Part shown: piece by piece, positions 35,073 to 45,995 of the stretch | Layout of the letters: every line of letters begins with the position of its first letter | How positions within the stretch are numbered: the stretch's first letter is position 1 | From: Suillus spraguei | Lineage: Eukaryota; Basidiomycota; Agaricomycetes; Boletales; Suillaceae | Direction: 5' to 3' | DNA: 64,000 nucleotides | Assembly: GCA_016800925.1 (NCBI GenBank) | Contig: JABCPU010000082.1 | Location: 62,001 to 126,000, forward strand | The notes under the pieces: model-generated | What the model was told of the DNA's origin: nothing | The model's input: the letters and a program-made list of their open reading frames with translations, nothing else | Database searches by the model: none | Program-made: the position numbers and the translations under genes

Positions 35073-38000
35073 ATTGGAGAAACAAAGATTCGACGTATGT
35101 TTCTCCCAATGTACTACTAAGACTTGTATGCGCTGTAGGTGAAAGAAAAGAACTTCATGTCCCTATCACCCTCCACTCGTGTACTCGCTTAAAATCCGTC
35201 GACACCACTGCCATTATAGATTCAGGAGCGGCTGGAACATTTATTTCTGAAGAGTTTGTGAAACTCCATCAAATCATGCAATGAAAACTCAAAACACCAT
35301 TTCGAGTTACTACGGCAGATGGAAATCTTATCAAAGGAGGACCAATCACACACTATTGTCTCCTAGTGGTCAAAATTGATGAACGAACCATGTATGGAAA
35401 ATTCAATATTACCAAACTAGAAGAAGAGATCAAATCCTTCTGGGAATTCCGTGGTTACGCGCAATGAACCCAAGTATAGATTGGGCTGCTGAAACACTCG
35501 TCCTTCCCCGAACAACGAAATCGGATGAAATCAAATTGATATGGATATGGATCGGAAGAAGAATGGATTGCCCCCAGCCTTCAATTGTCATTCTAAGAAA
35601 TGGCAACATTCCCGACTTCCGAGATCCCTCATCATCCCTTCTATTCCTAATGATCCCGAACTGGAAGTACAAACACCGTGCACCATCCACCCTACTCCCC
35701 GTGTACAATTACTGCGAGCAGTATCACCAATTCCCCATGCAGAAAAGTGCAAGAACAATCCGAGCCCGAATATCGGATCGGCCCAGAACCTATTGAGCAA
35801 GGCCAATAGAAGAACAGAAGTATGGGAAAAGAAAAGCAGAAGAAGAAATCCCAGGATGAGAACAAACGTACCAAAACTATCTAAGTTCTACATCCCTCCG
35901 AAAACTCTTCAACATACTCCTTCAACTTCAATTGAAGAAATCCCCGATGAAGAAGAACCCGTGCCCTCATTGATCCCAACAGAGGATGATGACCAATTCA
36001 ACACAATGCAAGATGTCTGGCATGCGCCAGAAGTACGTGAAATTTCCTCCTATGAACTTGGAGATGGAGAATTTCTTGTGGAATATGATACCGATGGAGT
36101 TAGCATGAGAATCATAGAAGAAGTATCCATGGACACGCCTCTCACACATGATGGAACTTCCCAGCTCAAACAACTCCCCAACTATTCCACAATCTCCCTT
36201 CCTCCTCCAAAATACAGTAACAAAGCTCAGGAATTCGCCACGGATGAGAAGGAAAAGAAAAAGAAATCCTTCGAAGAATTGGTCCCGGACTATTTACACG
36301 ACTTCGCAGACGTCTTTGCTAAAGATGGATTAAACAAACTACCCCCTGAACGCCCCAGTACTGATCATCGGATCGATACTAAACCTGGTTTTATCCCTCG
36401 CACGTCTAAGGTTTACCCGCCATCGGAAAAAGAACACGCTGCCGTCAAAACATTTATTGATGAAAATGTTGCAAAAGGTTTCATCTCAGAATCGAAGTCA
36501 CCCCAAGCCAGTGGCTTCTTCTTTGTGGGAAAGAAGAGTGGAGAATTGTGTCCCTCTCAAGATTATCGCTACATCAATGATTGGACGGTCAAGAACGCCT
36601 ATCCGCTCCCACTCCCTATCTCCCTTGTCGCATGCCTTCACAATGCACAATTCTTTACGAAAATGGATATCCAGTCCGGCTATAACAATATTCGCATCCA
36701 TCCTGATGATCGCTGGAAAGCTGCTTTTACTACGGAGTTCAGCCTCTTTAAACCGAACATCATGTTCTTTGGCCTCTGCAATTCCCCAGCAACTTTCCAA
36801 GCATACATGAATCGTACCTTCCAGCAGGAAATCAATGAAGGATGGATGGTTATCTACATGGACGATATCCTGATTTTCTCTACAACTGTGGCAGAACATC
36901 GCGAACAGACAAGACGGGTTTTGATGAAGATACGAAAGAACATCTGTTCTTGAAACCGGAGAAATGCACCTTTGATGCAGAAGAAGTGGAATACCTCGGA
37001 ATGATAATTCGCCCTGGACAAGTTGCTATGGATACCGCCAAGACCAAGGGAATCTCCAAATGGCCAGTTCCGAAATCTGTAAAAGATGTTCGATCCTTCC
37101 TCGGTTTTTGCAACTTCTACTGCACGTTCATTTCCCATTACTCCGATATCGCCCGACCCCTTATCGAATTAACAAAGAAAGATAAGGTCTTTGATTGGTC
37201 AACCGAATGTATGGACACCTTCGAAGAACTGAAACGACGCTTTACATCCCAACCAGTACTCCGTAACCCTGATCCTTCCCGACAATTTGCTATTGCTACC
37301 GACGCTTCGCTCGTAGCAACTGGCGGAGTTCTCTTGCAGACTGACGAGAATGGCGTTTATCACCCATGTGCATATCTCTCACAGTCTTTGAACCCCACAG
37401 AATGCAATTACCAGATCTTTGATCGGGAACTCCTTGCCGTAATCCGGGCATTGAATGAATGGCACCATTATCTTGAAGGACACCCGCACCCCGTCCTGGT
37501 ATTCACCGACCACAAGAATCTTCTGTACTTTAGAAGTGCACAGAAGCTTACCCGTCGCCAAGCACGTTGGCAATTGATTTTGTCTATTTATGACATTGAA
37601 CTGCATCACGTTGCAGGTACTAAATTGGCAGTACCTGATGCACTATCTTGCCGGCCCGACTATGACTCCGGCAAAGACGATAACGAGGACCAGACACTCC
37701 TCCCTGACGTTCTATTCATTCGTCTTATTGATACCGATCTGAAGGATGTCTTATCGTCCTCCGACCCCCTCGATGACCCTGTCTTCAAGACAGCATCCGA
37801 CGCCCTCGATGGCATGTGTCTTCCTCCCATGAAATTGGCACTCTCTGACTGGAAGATTGAGGAGAACGTCCTCTATTTTAAGAATTGTGCCTACATTCCA
37901 CCAGCGCATCGTCCCGATATCCTGAAAAGGTATCATGATCATCCTACCGCAGGACATCCCGGTAGATTCAAAACTGAAGAACTCGTCAAACGGGAAGCCT

Positions 38001-38932
38001 GGTGGCCTGCTATGGGCTCTTATATTCAGAAATACATCGAGGGTTGCGCCCTTTGTCAGCAAATGAAAGCCAATACACATCCTGTTCGGCCTCCGCTTAC
38101 CCCAATACCCTCGTCTGCTACCCACCCTTTCTCTCAGGTCTCTGTCGATCTCATTACTGACCTCCCTGTCTCCGGAGGCTTTGACAGTATCATGGTCGTG
38201 GTAGACCATGGCCTTACAAAGGGGGTAATTATTATCCCTTGTTTGAAAACCGTCACTTCCGAAAGTATTGCTAAACTATTCTTGAAACACGTTTACCGAC
38301 GATTTGGACTCCATGACAAAGTCATCTCGGATCGAGGCCCGCAATTCCTATCCTGCTTCTCTAAGGAACTTGCCTGCCTTCTCGACTACGTCATCGCTCC
38401 ATCTATGGCTTATCACCCGCAGACCGATGGTCAAACTGAAAGGTTAAATCAAGAACTTGAAACATACCTATGCATCTATTGCCGAAACAACCCCGAAAAT
38501 TGGGTAGAACATCTACCTATCGCCAAATTTGTCCATAATCACCGAAAACATGATGCAAGGAATGCATCACCCTTCTATTTGATGATGGGATATGAACCAT
38601 GTGCTATCCCTCACCTAATCCCTGATTCATCCGTCCCCACAGCAGAAGATCGAGTACGATCTCTGCAGAAGATAAGAGAAGAAGCAATCGCCTGCCATAA
38701 CATCGCAATGCAAACAATGGCTGAACGATCCCAAGGAGATAAGTATATTCCATGGAAGATCGGAGATAAGGTTTGGCTATCTGCTGCTAATCTTAGGATC
38801 AAACTCCCATCAAGGAAACTTGTGCCAAAGCGATACGGACATTTCCTGATCATCGACCTTATCGCCCCCCATTGTAGTCTCTCACGATCACCCCGCATGG
38901 CTGTACGAGCCCTGCACGGAAGAGCAGTGTGA
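35069..38932 (+). pseudogene. Gypsy pol: protease, RT, RNase H, integrase (broken)
   Basis: Protease shows AIIDSGAAGTFIS (about 35215). TGA codons at 35282-35284 and 35465-35467 interrupt that frame. RT is open at 35541-36953 (LCPSQDYRYINDWTVKNAYP, FFTKMDIQSGYNNIRI, catalytic VIYMDDILIF). A frameshift near 36930 moves RNase H and integrase into 36842-38932 (FAIATDASLVATGGVLLQ, FDRELLAVIRAL, YHDHPTAGHPGRFKT with CALC zinc-binding pairs, VDLITDLPVSGGFD, SDRGPQF, YHPQTDGQTERLNQELE). It therefore needs at least two frame corrections and two stop reversals. No chromodomain seen at the integrase end. Confidence 0.92.
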
Positions 38933-39014
38933 GGCCACGAAAGTATTAGGAGTTCCGGTCGCCGAGTTAGTAGCAATTGGTCCTCGACTTCGTGACCTTC
39001 ACATTCATCCCCCC

Positions 39015-39512
39015 ATGTCCATTCCGTCATCATTTGGTCCAATGGATCCCGTCTCGCCAGTCTTAGTAAAAGACTTCGGCATAACCTCTCCCTCTTCTTC
39101 CAATGAACTTATTGTGGTTGCCGAACGAGCAACTACTCCTGACCTCCCAATGTCGGCATACACTCTCACTCCCACCCAGCAGGCGCAACTCAGGCGCGAC
39201 AACACCCTTGCCTTAAAACATATGAAACGGAATAAGGGGAAGAAGCGCACCAGATCCACTAGCCCCAAACCCATCATTTCGCCATCACCATTACGCAAGT
39301 CCATTTCCAATCCCGATGAAAACATGAAATGTCGCGTCTGTGGACTACTCAGACATCGTCAAAAGAACTGTGCGGAATACCAGTGCAAGGTTTGTAGATA
39401 CTGGTCACCTACCCATCTATCCATTTATTGTCCTCGACGAGTCGGGACTCCCCCCTTTACGTTAACTTGGAAAGATGATGGATTCTACGACGCACTTCGT
39501 TCTTGGGAATGA
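39015..39512 (+). CDS. extra Gypsy ORF downstream of integrase with Cys/His knuckles
   Basis: A 165-residue frame, different from that of the integrase, before the 3' LTR. The C-terminal half has CRVCGLLRHRQKNC, CKVCRYW and SIYC, a CCHC-like pair of zinc knuckles. The N-terminal half is Ser/Pro/Arg-rich (GKKRTRSTSPKPIISPSPLR). It may be a displaced pol tail or an accessory nucleic-acid-binding protein. The frame is open upstream to about 38880, so the true start is unknown. Confidence 0.6.
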   Translation: MSIPSSFGPMDPVSPVLVKDFGITSPSSSNELIVVAERATTPDLPMSAYTLTPTQQAQLRRDNTLALKHMKRNKGKKRTRSTSPKPIISPSPLRKSISNPDENMKCRVCGLLRHRQKNCAEYQCKVCRYWSPTHLSIYCPRRVGTPPFTLTWKDDGFYDALRSWE

Positions 39513-39700
39513 CAGCTTGACGATGAAAGAATCCAAGCAGAGAAAAGAAGGGACTCTAAACGACGCGCTGGTGCTGAAGAAGCCGCGTATATGAGGAGTG
39601 GATCCTTCACTGATGAAGATTACGAGTATAGTGATGATCCCATTTACTATGCGAACCAGGATGAGTAAAGTCAGTGACTTTATGTGTAAAAAAGGGGTAA

Positions 39701-40173
39701 TGTTACAATTGTACATGCCCCTATTCATTATCTTCTATCTTTACTCTGTATATTACGTAACATGACTCTGACTCATATGCTCAACGCATCTGTACTATAG
39801 TTGCCTTCCTTCTTTGGATATGCACTTACGTTCCCACGTCTCTCTTGGTCCGTGCACACATATTGGCCTATTTAAGCACGTTGTACTACACTTGTATACT
39901 TCACTTTAATCTTACTGGGTTTTACCTGGAACATCCTTTGCTTAGGTCTCCAACCTAAGTCGTCTTGAATCATCTCTAAGTCTAAGCACTCCTTAGCCTT
40001 AGTCTCTATTCTCATAGAACCTCTTAGACTTGTCTTTGAGGCCGAACCCTTGATCGTACTTGGAACGCGTTCCTTGTACTTTCACCTTGTCCTCTTCTGG
40101 ACATTGTAGAACTTCCCAGCAGACCGGCTGTGTCTTTTCACTGTCGCTGGTGATGCCACCCCAGTTCGTAACA
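39701..40173 (+). repeat. Gypsy 3' LTR
   Basis: 473 bp, TGTTACAATTGTACATG to GTTCGTAACA, aligning without gaps to the 5' LTR. Confidence 0.93.
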
Positions 40174-40916
40174 CTAAGGTTCCATGGAGGTTTACAAGTG
40201 GAATATATACTGTAGGTAGCTGGTACAGATAATCAATGAGTATGGGACCAAGGACTATGTACAAAGTATAATGGAAGTCTATTAGTAAAGGCACAGCAGA
40301 TCAGTAAGCATGAGTCAGAAATGAAACATAGGTAACAGATCAATAAGCAGGACAGAAATATACATAGCTGAAATACTAGAGACAGGAGGATTACTGAAAG
40401 GAGATAGACACAGATGTCCACAGTGAAGTTAGAGTGCAAGAAGTAGGAAGTTTTGGATGAGTGGTCCAGATAGGATCTGTGGACTGGATGGAAGCAGGAT
40501 CGATCTGATCTGATCTGAGATGGGATGTGTGGTATATGACAAGGTGCTACAGAGGTTTACATGCGGATTATATACTATAGGTAACTAGAACAGATATTCA
40601 AAGAGCTGGGTCTGAAGGCTATGTACAAAGTATAACAAAAGTATATCAGTAAAGTACAGTGGATCACAAAGCATGAGTCAGAAATGAAACATAGATAACA
40701 GATCAATAAGCAGGATGGAAGTATACATAGCCAAAATACCAGAGACAGGAGAATTACTGAAAGGAGATAGATGCAGATATTCACAGTGGAGTTAGAATGC
40801 GAGAAGTAGGAAGGTTTGGATTTGTGGTCCAGATTGTATCTGTGGACTGGATGGAAGTAAGATTGAGATCTAATCAGATCTGATTGGATCTGAGATCAGA
40901 TGTATGGGATATGACA

Positions 40917-42128
40917 GTATCCCCCCCTTAGGGCTGAACCCCTGAGGCACAAGAAGCATCAATCCAGATTGGATGAAACTAATGTGGGATGATGGAGAAG
41001 TTGAAGGTTTGAGTGCTGAGTCTATAATCTGACAGATATATGGATATCAGATGTCTGGAGTGATTCTTACCCCCCACTTCATATCTCTGTCAACAAACTT
41101 GCTCTATGCATCAGACATTCAATGACAAAATTGTATAGGTATATAATTAATTATCATCAGTAAAATGCCTACAATAAGTGCAATAATAATAGGTTGCATT
41201 TTCAAGCTTTATATGATAGTGTCATATTCCATACATCTGATATCAGATCCGATCAGATCAGATCAGATCCAACTGATCCTGCTTCCATCCGGTCCACAGA
41301 TCCTATCCGGATCTCCCATCCAAAAGTTCCTACTTCTCACACTCTAACTCCCTTGTGGACATCTGCATTACCTCTCTTTGGCAATCCTCCTGTCTCCAGT
41401 ATTCCAGCTATGTATATTTCCCTCCTGCTTATTGATCTGTTACCTATGTCTCATTTCCGACTTGTGCTTATTGATCCGCTGTGCATTGACTAATAGACTT
41501 CCATTATACATTGTACATAGCCCTCGGTCCCGGACTCATTGATTATCCGTGTTAGCTACTTACAGTATATAAACCACTTGTAAATCTCCATAGAACCTTA
41601 GTTCAAATATCATCTTAGATTCTGCTCATTCTGTTCCTTCAGACTTGAGTTGCTTCTAGCTCTAGTCATCTTCTGAGACTTAGGATTGATTCCTATAGTC
41701 TATATCTCCAACTCTACCTTTGGGTAGTCTACCTCCATTAGCTTATAGTTAGGAACTCATTCTGAGACTAGCCTTATTCCTTGTTCCATCCCCACATTCC
41801 GGATAACCTTCGGATGTGTCATATCTGATACCTTCGGACGTCCGGATCCATCATGCGACCACTTCTGGACATTTGGACATATATCTCTCCTCTGAAATAA
41901 GGGGCATTACTTGGGAAAGGGGCACAGTGCACGAACTGAGGCCAAAGCCCTTCAGATCTTTTACCCTTTGAGTATGGTCTTAACAGATAGGATAGACATG
42001 ACAGTACTCACAAGATACATAGAGATGAAACTTCGCTATCAAGCTTGATACACCAACTGCCATATATGTGTATTATGTCAGCCATTGGAGGCTAGGTCAA
42101 TTGTGACACCATCACTGATTGTAGTATC
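40917..42128 (-). other. remnant internal DNA of an LTR element, with a solo LTR inside
   Basis: 40917-41219 and 41991-42128 surround the solo LTR at 41220-41985. On the minus strand the part next to the 30738-40916 LTR shows G-rich polypurine runs (AGGGGGGGA near 40920 and GTGGGGGG near 41070). This suggests the 3' internal end of a minus-strand LTR element. No protein motif was found. Confidence 0.5.
41220..41985 (+). repeat. solo LTR, family A
   Basis: 766 bp, TGTCATATTCC to GGTCTTAACA. TSD GATAG is perfect (41215-41219, 41986-41990). More diverged from the other copies than 27518 and 32184 are from each other. Confidence 0.92.
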
Positions 42129-42682
42129 TACAGTGGCTCAAAAAAGTGTCTCAATGTTTATGGATTTTCATGTAATTGCTTCACTATAAGTCAGGGCGTG
42201 GGAATATAGCTAAGCTATAGGGAGGTGTCAGAAGGTCTTGCTTCTTGGCTTTATTATTGGTCCCTGTGGCGTGGGAATCCGCTGATACCATGTGAATATA
42301 TGGTTATTTTAATTTGGTGGCTCATTGAGACACTTTTTTGACTTTCAGTTTGACCAACATAATTTCTATAATTCTGATACTTTGTGTGACCTCCTTTTGT
42401 TCTAATCACTTATTCCACTCTTTTAAATATATTCTCTATCAATTTCTGATATTTCTCCTCAGCTATCTTGCTCCACCCTGTTACAGCTTTGTCCTATAGC
42501 TGAAATAGCCCCTATGGTGAATTTTAATAGGTTGTGTGCAATTTCTTGAGTAAGTATCAGAGATATTTGGTAGGTTTGATATCTGGAGACTGTAATGGTC
42601 ATTATAGAACACTAACATTATGATTTTCAAGCTATTTCATAGCCAAATTGAATCTCACTGTATATGACAAAAGATATCCTAT

Positions 42683-44924
42683 TGTTAAGACCATACTCAA
42701 AGGGTAAAAGATCTGAAGGGCTTTGGCCTCAGTTCGTACACTGTGCCCCTTTCCTGAGTATTGCCCCTTATTTCAGAGGGAAGATATATGTCCGAAGGTG
42801 GTTGTGTGATGGATCTGGATGTCCGAAGGTAACGGATATGTCATGTCTGAAGGTTATCTGGAACGTAGGAATCAAACGAGGTATAAGGCTAGTGTCAGAA
42901 TGAGTTCCTAACTAGAAAATAATGGAGGTAGACTACCCGAAGGTAGAGTCGGAGATATAGACTATAGGAATCAATCCTAAGTCTCAGAAGATGACTAGAG
43001 TCAGAAGGAACTCAAGTCCAGAGGAACAGAATGAGCAGAATCTAAGATAATACTTGAACTAAGGTTCTATGGAGATTTACAAGTGGTTTATATACTGTAA
43101 GTAACTGGCACGGATAATTAACAAGTCTGGTGTCTTCTTAGATAGATGATCTATAGATAAACACCTATAAAACCAAATATCTCCACAGTCAGTGATCCAG
43201 ACAAATACCATTGACTGATAACATGGTTGTATGTGGGTGGCTGTTTATGTTCCCCAGGCTACGGTCAGCAAATGAGTCACTTCTGTGAGATCAGCAAACT
43301 CTTGGACAAGGACAAAGATTCTCGAAACAACTAAACTTCAAAGAAAAACACAGAAGTTGAACAAACTAAGAAACAGAAGTAACTGGTCAAATCACTCTCT
43401 ACAATGGAATGCAGGTGTTTTGCAACAACTGTGCTACTGAAATTTGTGGGAAGTTACAACAATCACCTTCTCAGACAAGCAGGTAGAATCCCTGGTCAAG
43501 ACTGATCTCTACTTCAGAGATCTCTAGCTTACTATTGAACCTGCTGCCAAGGAACTCACTATGAGTATTAAGCAGTTAACAGGAACGGACATCCTTGGAT
43601 TTCAGTACCATGTCCCCTTTCAATAACTAGAGTCTATCAGTCAGTGAAGACCTTAACTCAGTATCGCTATCAACCCCTAAAGTCTCTCCCACTAAGCTAC
43701 TCTGGCCTTAGATGGACTAAAGAGACAACACAAATATTAGAAACACAAAGACACTAGCACCAACAAACTTTGAAAGAGAGAGACAGACCAGAGATCAAAA
43801 GAAAAAATCAAAAGAGAAAGAATCAAAAGAAACAGAGGCAAGAAAACAGACAATAGAGAAAGAAAAAGAGAGAGGAAAGATAAAAGAAAAATATTTGTTG
43901 TCTTGTCAGACACAGTGAGCTCAGGGTCTTGCTAGTTGTTGAGCACAGTGAGCTCAAGGTAGTGCTATCTCACAGAGTAGACTTCCAATCTTACTGTTGT
44001 TGACAATGTTCATGACAGTGTGCTGATAGAGCTGGTCACACTTCACTCTCAGTTATATTTCTGAGGGGGAGAATCTCTCTTTTTATTGACAAAAAGGTGG
44101 GTCTTATATAGACAAAATGAATGGCTATGCTACTGTGTTTCCCACATTTTGTAGGGGTGCTAACCTACCCTATTGATTGAATATTGTTATAGTTTGATTT
44201 GTAATATGCTCAAGGGTGTGAGAAGAAGTCATGTGAGATATCGATGGCTATGCATAAATTTGAGATCAGGTGACTATTAGTGGCTATCCTAGCAGGAATA
44301 TCAATTATGTAATATTTGAAGCATAAATTTGCACTTTTTGTAGATGCATAGAAATGACATGAGTAAAACATAGTGGGTTTCATGAGTTTCTCTGCGGGGT
44401 AACTTTATGTACTTATTTTGCTGGGGTCACCTGACATCTGTGGAAATCTTATGAAGTAGTTTCTGGAACCAAACATACATAAACACACCCATGAAAAAAT
44501 GAATTAGAAATAATAAGCGAAACTTTTTACGAGCAAAAAGAAACTGTCAGTTCTGGGTCATAGATTGATTTTTGAATAGAGGAACACTAAGTATTGTAGT
44601 CCTGGTATTATTTGTCAGCTGCAGTAGTACTTAGTCAGCCATGCACCAGACCAGTTTGGTGCGTGTCACTGGGACCGAGGGCTATGTACGATGTATAACA
44701 GAAGTCTATTAGTAACTGCACAGTGGACCAATAAGCAGGATGGAAATATACATAGCCAGGATACCAGAAACAGGAGGATTGCTGAAAGGAGGTAGACGCA
44801 GATGTCCACAATGGAGTTAGAGTGCAGGAAGTAGAAACTTTCAGATGGGTGGTCCGGATAGGATCTGTGGACCGGATGGAAGCAGGATCAATTGGATCTG
44901 AGATCAGATGTATGGTATATGACA
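42683..44924 (-). repeat. solo LTR, family A, itself split
   Basis: Starts TGTTAAGACC, ends TATATGACA. TSD CCTAT is perfect (42678-42682, 44925-44929). Without the insert 43131-44668 it is about 700 bp. Confidence 0.9.
43131..44668 (-). mobile_element. LTR-like insertion of 1,538 bp (possible solo LTR of another family)
   Basis: Begins TGTCTTCTTAG and ends GCGTGTCA on the plus strand (TG..CA form), flanked by 4-bp CTGG (43127-43130, 44669-44672). It interrupts the family A LTR exactly where other copies run continuously. On the minus strand a TCTATATAAGACC box at about 44113 looks like a promoter. It contains purine-rich A/G stretches (43760-43890) and no coding region I can identify. Confidence 0.6.
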
Positions 44925-45121
44925 CCTATTCATCATATTTTAACTAAGCAGGCTATTGATGCTAGTAAGTCTATAAAAATAATTAATTAATTAATTTCTA
45001 CTACTGTCTCAGCTCAGACAGTCAGTGATTCCCTCAAGGTGTCCAATCTTAAAGCTGTAATGAAGCATAAAACTCGCTCCTATCTCTAACTCATAGAAAG
45101 ACTAGACAAACTTTTGCTTTA

Positions 45122-45948
45122 GAGCCTAGACAGCTACATTTATTTCTCAGTTTATTTCCCAGTTTATTTCTATTGTGGCATGGCAACAAGTGACAAGCTG
45201 TGACTCACATGTGACTCAATCAGCGTCCATAGTATGATACAGCAGCCAAGTCATGGCAAAACAGAAAAGTACAGCATCTGCAAACACTACTAGTGCAGGC
45301 TCAGCTACTACTCACTGGACTGATGAAGAGACCTCCCACCTTATTCGATATCTCACACTTCATCGCACCGAAGGTGGAGATGGTAACAACTTCAAACAGG
45401 CAACCTTTACCACTGCAGTGGCTCATTTGTTGGAGCCCCCGGATGGCGTTCCAAAGGAGGACCATGTAGCTGGAATCAAAAGGGACTGGCAGTCATGCAA
45501 GAACAAATGGATCATGGTACATGCATCATTATTTTCCAAATTGATTAAGTCTGACTACTGCAGTGTAAGAAAAAGCATGCCACTATCATTGAGATCAAAT
45601 CACAATTGGGCTTTTTGTGGGACAAGGAACTTGGTACAGATATTGACCCAGCTGATGCCACACGCTGGACTGCATTTGCAAATGCACATCCTGATACAAA
45701 GCCCTTTCACAACAAAGGCTGGAAACACTTTGACGAGATGGACAATATTTTGCATATGCAGATCTCCCATGGTACCAATGGTTTTCGTGCAGGAAAGAAA
45801 ACCTTCAACCCACAACAAGATTCTCGTGGCATCAGTGATGAAGGTCCAGTGGGTGTTGTTGAGAATGAGCCTGTCATGGGAGACTTGGACTTAGTGGTTG
45901 AACGGGATGTCGAGAGGATTGTGGAGAGAGACTCAACTGGGCTGGATA

Positions 45949-45995
<47 letters not shown>

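Larger units (their letters stand above)
33638..40173 (+). mobile_element. Ty3/Gypsy LTR retrotransposon with both LTRs (decayed)
   Basis: 6,536 bp. 473-bp LTRs at 33638-34110 and 39701-40173, each TGTTACAAT..GTAACA or ATAACA. TSD CTAAG is perfect (33633-33637, 40174-40178). Polypurine tract AAAAAAGGGG lies just before the 3' LTR (39688-39697). Order gag, protease, RT, RNase H, integrase, then an extra Cys-rich ORF. LTRs differ at 15 sites (about 3 percent), all transitions. Stops and frameshifts in pol make it inactive. A solo LTR of the same family sits at 48630-51528. Confidence 0.95.
33250..40541 (-). repeat. solo LTR, family A, carrying a whole Gypsy element
   Basis: Starts TGTTAAGG and ends TATGACA. 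TSD AGGTG is perfect (33245-33249, 40542-40546). Without the Gypsy element (33638-40173) and one CTAAG it is 751 bp. Confidence 0.9.
30738..40916 (-). repeat. family A LTR, outermost, split by two nested insertions
   Basis: Starts TGTTAAGG and ends TATGACA. Without inserts at 30962-33077 and 33250-40541 (each with one TSD) it is 761 bp, the family length. Outer flanks are TCATC and GTATC, not a clear TSD. Just outside the right end the minus strand reads AGGGGGGGATAC next to the LTR start, which looks like a polypurine tract. So this is probably the 3' LTR of a decayed minus-strand element, not a clean solo LTR. Confidence 0.8.

Noticed and set aside
33638..40173. Dating the Gypsy insertion from about 3 percent LTR divergence
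   Set aside because: All differences are CpG-type transitions, so a neutral clock would overestimate age.
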